Notes under the pieces: generated by a model
Databases searched by the model: none
Told to the model about the DNA's origin: nothing
Seen by the model: only the letters and a program-made list of their open reading frames with translations
Made by a program: the position numbers and the translations under genes
NCBI GenBank assembly: GCA_944380765.1
Contig: CALWIO010000009.1
Coordinates: forward strand, 1 to 64,000
Length of the DNA: 64,000 bases
From: an uncultured Clostridia bacterium
GTDB taxonomy: Bacteria; Bacillota; Clostridia; Oscillospirales; Acutalibacteraceae
Direction of reading: 5' to 3'
In this document: piece by piece, positions 24,442 to 32,559 of the stretch
Layout: every line of letters starts with the position of its first letter
Numbering within the stretch: position 1 is the first letter of the stretch

Positions 24442-24969
24442 ATGAAAAAATTTATTGCGGTATTTCTCTCGGTTTTAGTCTTGATGACATTTGCTTTTTT
24501 CGCAATAGGAAGCAGCAGCGAAGACGCCACTGTTGAAAGCGGAGGGGAGCAGTCACAGGACGTAAGCGATTTGCAAAACGCAGAAACCGGAGATTTATCA
24601 ATCAAGGTCGGTGAAACCCTGAAAGCCAATGATTTAAGCATTAAATATGTTTCATGTGAGGAATACACGGATTATAATCAGTATCTCCCTCCGAAAGACG
24701 GCAACAAAATAATCAAACTGAATTTTGAGGTTGAAAATACCGGCACAACAGACAGATACATTTCAAACTTTGAATTTTCATGCTATGCAGACAATAAAGC
24801 AACAGAAGCATACTATACGGATAATGATTTAAGCGCTACCATTTCAAGTGGAAGAAGCGCAAGTGGTTCCGTGTGTTTTGAGGTTCCGGAAAATGCTGAA
24901 GAAATTGAGGTTGAATATGAGACTGATTTCTGGACGGATGGCAAGGCAGTTTTTGTTGTAGAGCTGTAA
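24442..24969 (+). CDS. Secreted DUF4352-like protein
   Basis: A 175-residue exported protein. A hydrophobic signal or anchor helix (about 3-23) without a lipobox cysteine is followed by a Ser/Glu/Gln-rich linker, then an immunoglobulin-like beta domain (about 50-175; KIIKLNFEVENTGTTDRYISNFEFSCYADN) typical of DUF4352. It begins 6 bases after the VanZ-like stop with SD aaggatg. Function unknown. Cotranscription with VanZ suggests a cell-envelope or stress role. Confidence 0.75.
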   Translation: MKKFIAVFLSVLVLMTFAFFAIGSSSEDATVESGGEQSQDVSDLQNAETGDLSIKVGETLKANDLSIKYVSCEEYTDYNQYLPPKDGNKIIKLNFEVENTGTTDRYISNFEFSCYADNKATEAYYTDNDLSATISSGRSASGSVCFEVPENAEEIEVEYETDFWTDGKAVFVVEL

Positions 24970-24986
24970 AAATATAAGCGATAATA

Positions 24987-25019
24987 AAACACGGCGGAAA
25001 AATTTCCGCCGTGTTTTTT
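24987..25019. terminator. Bidirectional terminator, DUF4352 gene / GH43-like gene
   Basis: A 14-base perfect stem aaacacggcggaaa/tttccgccgtgttt with a 2-base loop and T run. Confidence 0.95.
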
Positions 25020-25021
25020 CG

Positions 25022-25951
25022 TTACATACTTTTGAGCCTTTCGTATTCCTCGTCCGTAATTTCAATCACGCCGCCGTGCTTGAAGCCGTAGGGGAATGAA
25101 AACAGTTCGTCAGCCCGTTTGAAATCGGCGCTGCCGGGTTTTTCCGAAATAAACGGAACATATCCCATTTTCTCTTTTTCGCAGCCGAAAAAGTCAAGCA
25201 TAAGGCACCATCTGCCGTCGGGCAGTATGTAGGTGGTGGGCGCCTCGTACGAGCCGGGATTTTTTATGTTTTCGTCCATATATTTCTCAAAGCTTTCGTC
25301 ATGCTCATAAGGTCCGTAAAGACTGTCTGAAACGGCGTGCATGTTCATGGGGGGATTGTCCGAATTTTTGTAGAACAGGTGGTATTTGCCGTCAATCTTT
25401 GCAATATGTGAGTCAAGAATTTCGTTCTTTTTGTCAAAGAAAAGCACGGGCTTTGAAAAAGTTTCAAAGTCTTTTGTTACGCAGCAGTAAATTGACATGT
25501 GCTCAAAATCGCTTTCTTTAACCGTAGAGCCCCAGTGAATAAGGTATTCCCCGTTGTTTTCGTCATAGAAAATTTCGGGCGCCCACAGACAGCCGAAGTC
25601 ATCTCTTCCGAAATATATAAGGCGCTCAGGCGAAAAATGAATTAAATCGTCGGTTTTCCACATGCAGAGGTTTTTGCTTCCGTAATGATTTAGCTGTTTC
25701 CAGTCAACATTATGGTTTTCGTCCATGTGATTGCGTACAATCGCGGCGTCGGTAGTAAGAATTACAAATCCGCCGGTTTTAAGACGGATAATTTCAATAT
25801 CGCGGCAGCCGCGCTCTCCGAGCGTGCTTTCAAGCACGGGATTGCCGCCGTTGACCGCTTCCCAGTTATAACCGTCTCGGCTTATGCCGAAATAGACCTG
25901 TTCGCCGTCGGTTGTAAGTTTTTCCTTAAAATGAGCAAAAAGATAAGCCAT
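25022..25951 (-). CDS. GH43-like five-bladed beta-propeller glycosidase
   Basis: A 309-residue protein with no signal peptide, thus intracellular. YLFAHFKEKLTTDGEQVYFGISRDGYNWE and GNPVLES begin a GH43/GH62-type propeller. Blade repeats include GCLWAPEIFYDENNGEYLIHWGS, SHIAKIDGKYHLFYKNS and GSYEAPTTYILPDGRWCLMLD (candidate acid Glu in SYEAP). The first-blade motif reads GCRDIEII rather than a textbook RDPFI. It is probably an arabinosidase- or xylosidase-like enzyme acting on imported oligosaccharides; activity unproven. It follows panT by 27 bases. Confidence 0.75.
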   Translation of the reverse strand: MAYLFAHFKEKLTTDGEQVYFGISRDGYNWEAVNGGNPVLESTLGERGCRDIEIIRLKTGGFVILTTDAAIVRNHMDENHNVDWKQLNHYGSKNLCMWKTDDLIHFSPERLIYFGRDDFGCLWAPEIFYDENNGEYLIHWGSTVKESDFEHMSIYCCVTKDFETFSKPVLFFDKKNEILDSHIAKIDGKYHLFYKNSDNPPMNMHAVSDSLYGPYEHDESFEKYMDENIKNPGSYEAPTTYILPDGRWCLMLDFFGCEKEKMGYVPFISEKPGSADFKRADELFSFPYGFKHGGVIEITDEEYERLKSM

Positions 25952-25978
25952 ATTTTCCCCCGGTCCGCAAACAGTAGC

Positions 25979-26581
25979 TTACTGTCTGCTGAGTTTTTTA
26001 ACAGCGGTGTCGATTGCCGCAGCCGCCGGAGCGCCTACAATCGAGCAGACAACTATTTCAATAAGACCGTTAAGCCCTACGAACGCGGCTAAGAAAGTCC
26101 ACAGACCGGCTGTACCGCGAAGCCCCTCAATGTAGTCGCTTCTGCCGAAAAACAGCATTAAAAGACCTACAAAGAATACCGTGTTCAAAACCGCTCCGCT
26201 GACGCTCGCCGCAATATACGCCGCGCTTTTGTTCAGCTTTTTGACAGCCTTAAAGATAAGACCGCACAGGTACCCCATTAAAACGCGCGGAACAATGCAC
26301 ATAATAAAGGTGTAAATCGGGTTAATCGCCATAAGCGCCGTGCCGAAAGCGTCAAGCCCGAAGCACTGCGCGAAGCTGGTTACGCCGAAAACAAGACCTA
26401 AAAATGCGCCTGCCGCCGGACCTATGGTAATCGCGCCTACCGCTACGGGTATCATAATAAGCGTCATTTTGACAACGCCTATCTGCAAATAACCCAGCGG
26501 AGTAAACGCCATTAAGATGATGATTGCCGAAAAAACGGCAAGTTCGACCAGCAAAAGATTTTTTTGCTTTCGTGTTTTCAT
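25979..26581 (-). CDS. panT: ECF transporter S component, probable pantothenate transporter
   Basis: A 200-residue membrane protein with six predicted helices and ECF S-component character (LVELAVFSAIIILMAFTPLGYLQIG, TLIMIPVAVGAITIGPAAGAFLGLVFGVTSF, GLIEIVVCSIVGAPAAAAI). It lies downstream of coaX in the same direction, and that linkage is the reason for the pantothenate call: uptake followed by phosphorylation would trap the vitamin for CoA synthesis. EcfAA'T is not in the window. A hairpin gctgc.tttcc/ggaaagcagc (about 26605-26630) lies between the two genes, just before SD aaggagg. Confidence 0.8.
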   Translation of the reverse strand: MKTRKQKNLLLVELAVFSAIIILMAFTPLGYLQIGVVKMTLIMIPVAVGAITIGPAAGAFLGLVFGVTSFAQCFGLDAFGTALMAINPIYTFIMCIVPRVLMGYLCGLIFKAVKKLNKSAAYIAASVSGAVLNTVFFVGLLMLFFGRSDYIEGLRGTAGLWTFLAAFVGLNGLIEIVVCSIVGAPAAAAIDTAVKKLSRQ

Positions 26582-26648
26582 ATATATTCCTCCTTGCTGC
26601 TGCTTTCCTTACGGAAATGCAGCGCAAATAATTGACGAATACTATTAT

Positions 26649-27413
26649 TCAGTTGTTTTTTCTGTAAATCGCTTTAAGTCCTTTAAGCACAAGACTGCCG
26701 TCGCATTTCACGCTGTGGCGGCATACGGGAGCTATAAACGAGGAAAGTCCGCCTGTCGCGATAATTGAGGCAGGCTCGCCCAGCTCCTCCTCAAAACGGT
26801 CCAAAAGGCCGTCAATCATAGCGGCTGTGCCGAGAATCGTTCCACTCTGCATACTTTCCACCGAGTTGGTGCCGCAGGCTTTCTTAGGCGGTTCAAGGCT
26901 TATTGTGGGCAGCAGAGAGCTTACATCTGTAAGCGCTTTAAGCGAAATCGCCACTCCGGGAGCAATCATACAGCCCCTGAATCCCTTTTGCTCGTCAACC
27001 GCGTAAATCTTTGTTGCCGTACCTAAATCAATAACAAAGGCGGGCAGTGGGTATTCCTCTGCGGCTCCCACGGCTCCTGCCGCTAAGTCCGCTCCCAGCT
27101 GAGCCGGATTGTCAATTAAAATGTTAAGACCCGTTTTAACTCCGGGCATAATCACAATAACCCGGCTGCCCGTCAGCTTTTCAACCGCGCTCTTTATGTG
27201 AGCCGTAATTTCGGGCACAACCGAACTTATAACCGCGCCCGAAATATTTTCGGGACTTATTTTGTAAAGTGAAAATATATTTGTAAAGTCAACGGCGAAC
27301 TGGTCGTCGGTCTTTTGCTTTTCGGTGGCGAAACGGGCGCTGACTTTAAGCTCGTCGCCGCTGAAAATACCCATATCTATATTTGTGTTTCCTATATCTA
27401 TTGTAAGAAGCAT
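26649..27413 (-). CDS. coaX: Type III pantothenate kinase
   Basis: A 254-residue ASKHA-fold kinase catalysing ATP-dependent phosphorylation of pantothenate, the first step to CoA. Motifs: MLLTIDIGNTNIDMGIF (phosphate 1), PAQLGADLAAGAVGAAEEYPLPAFVIDLGTATKI (phosphate 2 and pantothenate site), SGTILGTAAMIDGL and IIATGGLSSFIAP. The length matches family members that are insensitive to CoA feedback. SD ggaggtg precedes it. It is the first gene of a coaX-panT-GH43 unit. Confidence 0.95.
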   Translation of the reverse strand: MLLTIDIGNTNIDMGIFSGDELKVSARFATEKQKTDDQFAVDFTNIFSLYKISPENISGAVISSVVPEITAHIKSAVEKLTGSRVIVIMPGVKTGLNILIDNPAQLGADLAAGAVGAAEEYPLPAFVIDLGTATKIYAVDEQKGFRGCMIAPGVAISLKALTDVSSLLPTISLEPPKKACGTNSVESMQSGTILGTAAMIDGLLDRFEEELGEPASIIATGGLSSFIAPVCRHSVKCDGSLVLKGLKAIYRKNN

Positions 27414-27531
27414 ATTACACCTCCGTTTATTCGTAAATTAAAGTATATAATAAATCGGGCGTCTTTTCAAGCGGAATTTGTAAACAATTATCAACCGCGG
27501 AAAAAACGCCTTGAATAATTTTTCTGCCGGC

Positions 27532-27560
27532 TTTATTATTTTAAAGTAATATGTTAAAAT
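27532..27560 (+). promoter_or_regulatory. Promoter of the radical SAM gene
   Basis: TTTATT (27532-27537), 17-base spacer, TAAAAT (27555-27560). Weak -35. Confidence 0.5.
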
Positions 27561-27600
27561 GTATTTGATTTTTAAGCCCTGACGAAAGAGGTGAAAAGCG

Positions 27601-28509
27601 TTGATTTGCAGTATCTGTCCGCGCAAATGCGAAGCGTACCGCGATAATGAAAAGGGCGGCGGCTTCTGCGCTATGCCCGAAACGCCCGTAATAGCCAGAG
27701 CGGCAGTGCACAAGTGGGAAGAACCCTGTATCAGCGGAACAAACGGAACGGGAGCCGTATTCTTTTCCGGGTGCAACCTGAAATGCTGTTTCTGCCAGAA
27801 TTTTGAAATAAGCCGTGACAACCGCGGCGAAGCGGTAAGCGTTGAAAGGCTTTGCGAGATTATGCGCGAGCTGGAAAGCGAGGGCGTTCATACAATAGAT
27901 TTTGTAAATCCCACGCATTTTGCGGAAGCTCTGCTTAGGGCGCTTGAACAATATAAACCGTCGGTTCCCGTGGTTTACAACAGCTCAGGCTATGAAAGCG
28001 TTGAAACATTAAAGCGATTTGAGGGGCTTGTTGATGTCTATCTTCCCGATTTAAAATATTTCAGTTCCGAAAAATCAAAAAGATACGCGCTTGCTCCCGA
28101 TTATTTTGAAAAAGCCTCCGCGGCTGTGCTTGAAATGTACCGCCAGCAAAGTATCACCGAATTTTCCGGCGGAATTATCCAAAAGGGGATAATCATAAGG
28201 CACCTTTGTCTGCCGTCAAATGCTGACGAGAGCAAAAATATTCTTTCGTGGATTAAAAATAATCTGCCCGACACGGTTTATGTAAGCCTTATGAGTCAGT
28301 ATGTGCCCTGCGCTGACGCTGTGAAGTTCAAGGAGATAAACCGCCGCATAACAACCGCCGAGTATCAAAAATCGGTGGATTGGTTTTTTGAGATAGGGCT
28401 CAAAAACGGCTTTATGCAAAAACGCTCGTCAGCTCAGGAAAAATACATTCCCGACTTTGATATGACGGGCGTAAAAAAAGCGTTGAAAAAGCGCAAAACA
28501 ATGTTATAA
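27601..28509 (+). CDS. Radical SAM protein, PflA-like COG1313 type
   Basis: A 302-residue radical S-adenosylmethionine enzyme. An N-terminal Cys set CSICPRKCEAYRDNEKGGGFC may bind an extra cluster. The radical SAM motif CNLKCCFCQN is at about residues 58-67. It resembles pyruvate-formate-lyase activase homologues of unknown target (COG1313, YfkAB-like stand-alone). TTG 27601 is the start, behind SD aagaggtg. It has its own promoter, and a mscL promoter lies inside its 3' end. Whether it activates a glycyl radical enzyme cannot be told from here. Confidence 0.88.
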   Translation: MICSICPRKCEAYRDNEKGGGFCAMPETPVIARAAVHKWEEPCISGTNGTGAVFFSGCNLKCCFCQNFEISRDNRGEAVSVERLCEIMRELESEGVHTIDFVNPTHFAEALLRALEQYKPSVPVVYNSSGYESVETLKRFEGLVDVYLPDLKYFSSEKSKRYALAPDYFEKASAAVLEMYRQQSITEFSGGIIQKGIIIRHLCLPSNADESKNILSWIKNNLPDTVYVSLMSQYVPCADAVKFKEINRRITTAEYQKSVDWFFEIGLKNGFMQKRSSAQEKYIPDFDMTGVKKALKKRKTML

Positions 28510-28510
28510 T
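28483..28510 (+). promoter_or_regulatory. Promoter of mscL
   Basis: TTGAAA (28483-28488), 16-base spacer, perfect TATAAT (28505-28510), overlapping the 3' end of the radical SAM gene. Confidence 0.7.
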
Positions 28511-28538
28511 AAAACAAACAGCTTAAAGGAGAGCGCGT

Positions 28539-29009
28539 ATGAAAAGTTTTTTAAAAGAGTTCAAGGCTTTCGCCATGCGCGGCAATGTTATTGACCTTGC
28601 CGTCGGCGTAATTATAGGCGGAGCGTTTCAGAAAATCGTGTCGTCGCTCGTAAACGATGTCATAATGCCGCTTATCAGCCTGCTTACAAAAGGAACGGAT
28701 TTTTCCGGCAGATTTATAGTGCTGGGCGCAGGCGAATTTGAAACCGCCGAGGAAGCTCAGGCGGCGGGAGCGGCAATTCTTACATACGGCAATTTTATAA
28801 GCGCGGTAATAGACTTTTTAATTATGGCGTTCGTAATTTTTCTGTTTGTGAAGGGGATAAATAAGCTTTCAGAGCTCGGAAAGAAAAAAGAGGAAGTCCC
28901 CGCGGCGCCTACTACCAAAAAGTGCCCTTACTGCAAAACCGAGATACCCATAGACGCGGTAAAGTGTCCGCACTGTATTTCAGAGCTTGAAATCAAGGAG
29001 GCAGAATAA
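28539..29009 (+). CDS. mscL: Large-conductance mechanosensitive channel with zinc-ribbon tail
   Basis: A 156-residue osmotic safety valve. The core matches Msc[42 protein letters not shown] (TM1 and pore helix), a periplasmic loop with [20 protein letters not shown], then TM2 [18 protein letters not shown]. Instead of a simple helical tail it ends with [24 protein letters not shown] (about 126-149), a four-cysteine zinc ribbon as in some Clostridia. Strong SD aaaggag. Its stop overlaps the proC start by one base. Confidence 0.95.
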   Translation: MKSFLKEFKAFAMRGNVIDLAVGVIIGGAFQKIVSSLVNDVIMPLISLLTKGTDFSGRFIVLGAGEFETAEEAQAAGAAILTYGNFISAVIDFLIMAFVIFLFVKGINKLSELGKKKEEVPAAPTTKKCPYCKTEIPIDAVKCPHCISELEIKEAE

Positions 29010-29809
29010 TGAAAAAACTGGGATTTATAGGCTGCGGCAATATGGCTTCGGCAATAATTAAAGGAGCCGTGTCGTCGGGATTTTTAAGCGGCGGCGATAT
29101 TATAGTTTTTGATACTGATCCGGCGAAAACCCAAAAAGCGGCCGAGCGGTTTTCGGTATGCCTTGCCGCCTCCGCCGAGGAAACAGCCGAGTCCGCCGAG
29201 GTTACGGTGCTTGCGGTTAAGCCGCAGGTTTTTCCCGCTGTTTTGCCGGAGATAAAGGAGGCGCTTTTAAAGAACGGCTCGGCGCTTATCTCTATCGGCG
29301 CGGGAAAAACGCTTGAATATATAGGCTCGTTTCTGAGCGAAAAAACAGCGGTTGTTCGTGTTATGCCGAATATCAACGCAAAGGTGGGCGCCTCAATGAG
29401 CGCGGTGTGCGGCTCTGCAAACGCCGGAAAGGAGCTTGTTGAGTTTACCATTGAGCTTTGCCGTTCGTTCGGCGAAGCTATACAGCTTCCCGAGGAGCAG
29501 TTTCCGCTTTTCGGAGTAATTTCCGGCTGTTCCCCCGCGTTCTCTTTTATGTATATAGACGCCATGGCGAGAGCGGCGGTCAAATACGGAATGAGCAAAA
29601 AGGACGCCCTTAAAATTTCGGCTCAGGCGGTTTTGGGAAGCGCCAGAACCGTGTTGGAGGACGGCTCGCACCCGTGGGAGCTTATCGACAGCGTGTGCTC
29701 CCCCGGCGGCACAACAATCGAGGGCGTAGCGGCTCTTGAAAAAAGCGGCTTTGACGCGGCGGTTGCAGGCGCGGTCGAGGCGGCTCTTGAAAAGGACAGG
29801 AAACTGTAA
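29009..29809 (+). CDS. proC: Pyrroline-5-carboxylate reductase
   Basis: A 266-residue enzyme reducing 1-pyrroline-5-carboxylate to L-proline with NAD(P)H. The N-terminal Rossmann motif is LGFIGCGNMASAIIKG, followed by AVKPQVFPAVL, VVRVMPNINAKVGASMSAV, and the C-terminal dimerisation domain with VLGSARTVLEDGSHPWELIDSVCSPGGTTIEGV. It is translationally coupled to mscL (taATGa); proline being an osmolyte makes that pairing sensible. No proA or proB is nearby. Confidence 0.96.
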   Translation: MKKLGFIGCGNMASAIIKGAVSSGFLSGGDIIVFDTDPAKTQKAAERFSVCLAASAEETAESAEVTVLAVKPQVFPAVLPEIKEALLKNGSALISIGAGKTLEYIGSFLSEKTAVVRVMPNINAKVGASMSAVCGSANAGKELVEFTIELCRSFGEAIQLPEEQFPLFGVISGCSPAFSFMYIDAMARAAVKYGMSKKDALKISAQAVLGSARTVLEDGSHPWELIDSVCSPGGTTIEGVAALEKSGFDAAVAGAVEAALEKDRKL

Positions 29810-29820
29810 AGGAGAAAGAA

Positions 29821-30195
29821 ATGAACGAGTATTTTTTGATTTTTTGCTGCGCTTTTCTGCTGCCGTTAATTATGATTTTGGTAGGCGCGGTGTTTGTAAA
29901 ACGCCCGCCTATACGGATAAATTCGGTTTACGGGTACAGAACGCAGATGTCCATGCTCAATCGTGATACATGGAATTTCGCCCATCACCACTGCGGCAAA
30001 GTATGGCTTGCGGCAGGCTCCGCAACGCTTGTACTGTCGGCCGCCGTTTGCGCGGTTGTATTGCTGTTAAAAAAGGATTTTGAAACGCCGGGATTTATAA
30101 TTATGGGCGTTCAGCTCGCGGTGATGATAGCCTCAATAATTCCGACCGAACTGGCGCTGAGAAAGAATTTCAACAAAGACGGCAGCAGAAAATAA
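29821..30195 (+). CDS. SdpI-family membrane protein
   Basis: A 124-residue membrane protein with three helices (about 5-25, 58-80, 92-112). The conserved cytoplasmic motif INSVYGYRTQMSMLNRDTWNFAHHHCGK matches the SdpI/YfhL C-terminal domain, known from the immunity protein to the SdpC toxin in Bacillus. Most relatives are not tied to a toxin, and no toxin gene is evident here. SD aaaggag. It probably belongs to the mscL-proC transcript. Confidence 0.8.
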   Translation: MNEYFLIFCCAFLLPLIMILVGAVFVKRPPIRINSVYGYRTQMSMLNRDTWNFAHHHCGKVWLAAGSATLVLSAAVCAVVLLLKKDFETPGFIIMGVQLAVMIASIIPTELALRKNFNKDGSRK

Positions 30196-30235
30196 CTGCC
30201 GCAATAAAGAGGGGGGAGCCTCAGGGCTTAAAAAG

Positions 30236-31063
30236 ATGAAGGATTATTTTTACAGAATTACGCACGAGTGCAAAAAATGGGAATTGGTTTACTGGTGGAT
30301 TGTGCGCGCTACCATGATAGCGGCAATACTTGATTCGGCTTTCGGGCTGGGACTTGTAAGGGACGAGCCGGATATTCAGCAGGTGCTTCAGACGCTCGCC
30401 AATTTCATAGGAATGTTCGCATGGGAAATCTGCCTTTTGTTCGGCAAAAAAAGATGGCCCAGATATGTGCGGCCGTATTTTCAGGACGGGCTTATAATTA
30501 TTTTGTGGCTCGCTTCCTTCGGCGGAGCGTATATCAATTTTTATTACAGCATAAATTCCTATGATTATATAATGCACGCGGTGCTCGGAGCGTTCGCGGT
30601 GATTATCGGATACGAGATTGCCGTAAGTATGCAGAAAAGGGATAAAACTGTTTGTAATGTACGGGTAATGCTTCTGTGCGCTTTCGGATTTTCATTTATT
30701 GTCGGAACGGGCTGGGAGCTTTTCGAGTTCACCTTTGACCAGATAGCCGGCGGCGACTCGCAGCACTGGTCGCAGTTTTTGGCGGCGCAGGCTGCCGATA
30801 CATATAACAACCCCGCCCTTGCTTCGCCCTATATATTCGACCCGGCAAGCTACGCTCCGCAGATTGACGGCGTGTATCACACCTCGGCAGAACAGATTTT
30901 TTCCGCCCGTTACGCGCTTATTGATACTATGGAGGATATAGTTTTCAACACCCTCGGAGCTGTTGCCGCTTACATAGGCATAAGGATTTATCCCTATTGG
31001 CACAAGGGCAGGCGAGATGTAAACAGGATTTTTGCCGAAGAAAAAGAAACGGCGAACATATAA
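30236..31063 (+). CDS. Multispanning membrane protein (YjdF/DUF2238-like)
   Basis: A 275-residue protein with about seven hydrophobic helices. Conserved polar residues lie in membrane segments: NSYDYIMHAVLGAFAVIIGYEI, VGTGWELFEFTFDQ and YALIDTMEDIVFNTLGAVAAYIG. The pattern of H, E-x-x-E and D-T-x-x-D-x-x-x-N-x-x-G resembles the DUF2238/YjdF family, whose role is unknown. The SD before ATG 30236 is only fair (agggctt). It ends at the terminator of the mscL cluster. Confidence 0.65.
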   Translation: MKDYFYRITHECKKWELVYWWIVRATMIAAILDSAFGLGLVRDEPDIQQVLQTLANFIGMFAWEICLLFGKKRWPRYVRPYFQDGLIIILWLASFGGAYINFYYSINSYDYIMHAVLGAFAVIIGYEIAVSMQKRDKTVCNVRVMLLCAFGFSFIVGTGWELFEFTFDQIAGGDSQHWSQFLAAQAADTYNNPALASPYIFDPASYAPQIDGVYHTSAEQIFSARYALIDTMEDIVFNTLGAVAAYIGIRIYPYWHKGRRDVNRIFAEEKETANI

Positions 31064-31074
31064 AGCGAATATTA

Positions 31075-31107
31075 AAAAACGGTTAAAGTTTCCTTTAACC
31101 GTTTTTT
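31075..31107. terminator. Terminator between the YjdF-like gene and GH5 gene
   Basis: aaacggttaaag pairs with ctttaaccgttt, 4-base loop, T7. Convergent genes on both sides. Confidence 0.93.
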
Positions 31108-31109
31108 TG

Positions 31110-32543
31110 TCAGTAGCTTATTTCTATTTTGTTTTCTCCCTTTTGCGCTCTATACGGCACAACGCCTTTTTCCGGGATATATATCAATGTTTCGGCGTTT
31201 TCAAAGTCTTTGGAATTTGTGTATTCCAAAGTAAAACTCCGCTTCTCTGAATCCGTCTTGATTTTAGTAATATCTCCGCATACGGCTACGGGATAGGGCC
31301 TGTTGAAAACTCGTTCAAGCCGCTTTTCCGTAAAGGAATAACCCCAGTATATGCTGCTCCAACGGTATTCCTCAAAGCGGTTTAAAATATAGTCTATGTG
31401 CTCAATCCAGTCGCTTCCCGGCGCGCCTCCGCCCCATTCCCCGAAAATAACCGGCACATTCATTTTAAGCTGATTTTCCCTTATTCCGTCAAGGATAACG
31501 CTTATCCGGTTGTTGCTGGAATATTTGTTGTAAAGAGGGGAGTCAATAAACACATCGTAGGCGTGCGGAGTGTAAACATCGTTTTCTGAGACGTCAATGC
31601 CGAAAGGAACGCCGAGATTAGAGTAGTAGTTATGCTCAAAGAAATTGAATTTTCCCTCGCGGCCGGCAGAGGCGCACAGCTTTTTGAAAAACGGCTCGTA
31701 GTAATTTTTGTTAAATTCGGCGGTGTATTTTTCAAGTCCCTTTGTAGCCTCGCTGAAATTTTCGTAGCTGTCCATAGTCTTTAAAAGCTTTTTAAGCCTG
31801 CCGGGGGTTTTTATAATCGACGCGATTTTTAAAGACATCAGCGCGAAGCCCCTCTTGTCTTTTCCCGGTTTGAAATATTTTTCATAATTTATGTTTTTGT
31901 TATAAACTATACGGGTGACATTTGAGAGGATATTCAAAAATATCTTTCTGCCGTTTGCGTGAACATAAGGCTCGTTTAGATAGTCAAAGCCGATAATGTT
32001 AGAGCAGTCCTTTAATTCTTCGGTAAGATGGCTCCACATTTTCACAAAGTCCGTTTGAAGCGAGTCGGAGTCCGACCAGAAATCGTAAAAAGCGTTCTGT
32101 ACGCCCTGCATGTAAAAATATCCTTCCGCCCATATTGCGAAGGGGGCGTGACTTTCATACTTCCCCTTAACCGCCCATTCGGGCGCGCCGTCACCGTGAA
32201 AATAGTGCGAGAACAAATCCTGATGCATATCGAGCATAACATATATGCCCTTTTTCCCGCACAGATTTATAAAATCGCGTACGGCGGATATTACCTCTTC
32301 GTTGTATTTGCCTCTCTGCGGCTCCACAACCGCCCATGTAATGCCGAAACGGATAATGTTCGCGCCTATGCTTTCAAAGGACATCTCAGAGTTTTTCTTT
32401 AACTGCTTCTCGGTGATTTTATCCATAATCTTCAAAAATCTTTCGGGAGAGTGAGTCTTTATGCAGACATTTATTCCCCTGAACATTCTTTCCCTGCCGA
32501 GAGAATCCCTTATCCTTATTCCGTCACAGTAAAATTTTTCCAT
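31110..32543 (-). CDS. GH5-family glycosidase, endoglycoceramidase-like
   Basis: A 477-residue TIM-barrel glycosidase. LDMHQDLFSHYFHGDGAPEWA (about 104-124) is the hallmark of endoglycoceramidase-type GH5, which releases glycans from glycosphingolipids. The acid/base is E191 in FDYLNEPY and the nucleophile is E369 in VIFGEWGGG. A C-terminal beta domain follows (about 395-477). No signal peptide is seen, so either the enzyme is intracellular or it acts on an imported lipid or glycoside (steryl glucosidases share this fold). It follows the ABC exporter by 16 bases in the same direction. Confidence 0.82.
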   Translation of the reverse strand: MEKFYCDGIRIRDSLGRERMFRGINVCIKTHSPERFLKIMDKITEKQLKKNSEMSFESIGANIIRFGITWAVVEPQRGKYNEEVISAVRDFINLCGKKGIYVMLDMHQDLFSHYFHGDGAPEWAVKGKYESHAPFAIWAEGYFYMQGVQNAFYDFWSDSDSLQTDFVKMWSHLTEELKDCSNIIGFDYLNEPYVHANGRKIFLNILSNVTRIVYNKNINYEKYFKPGKDKRGFALMSLKIASIIKTPGRLKKLLKTMDSYENFSEATKGLEKYTAEFNKNYYEPFFKKLCASAGREGKFNFFEHNYYSNLGVPFGIDVSENDVYTPHAYDVFIDSPLYNKYSSNNRISVILDGIRENQLKMNVPVIFGEWGGGAPGSDWIEHIDYILNRFEEYRWSSIYWGYSFTEKRLERVFNRPYPVAVCGDITKIKTDSEKRSFTLEYTNSKDFENAETLIYIPEKGVVPYRAQKGENKIEISY

Positions 32544-32559
32544 AGTAATCCCCGCTTTT

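Noticed and set aside
29821..30195. Toxin immunity locus (SdpI)
   Set aside because: Only the SdpI-like membrane domain is present; no SdpABC-like toxin genes are nearby.
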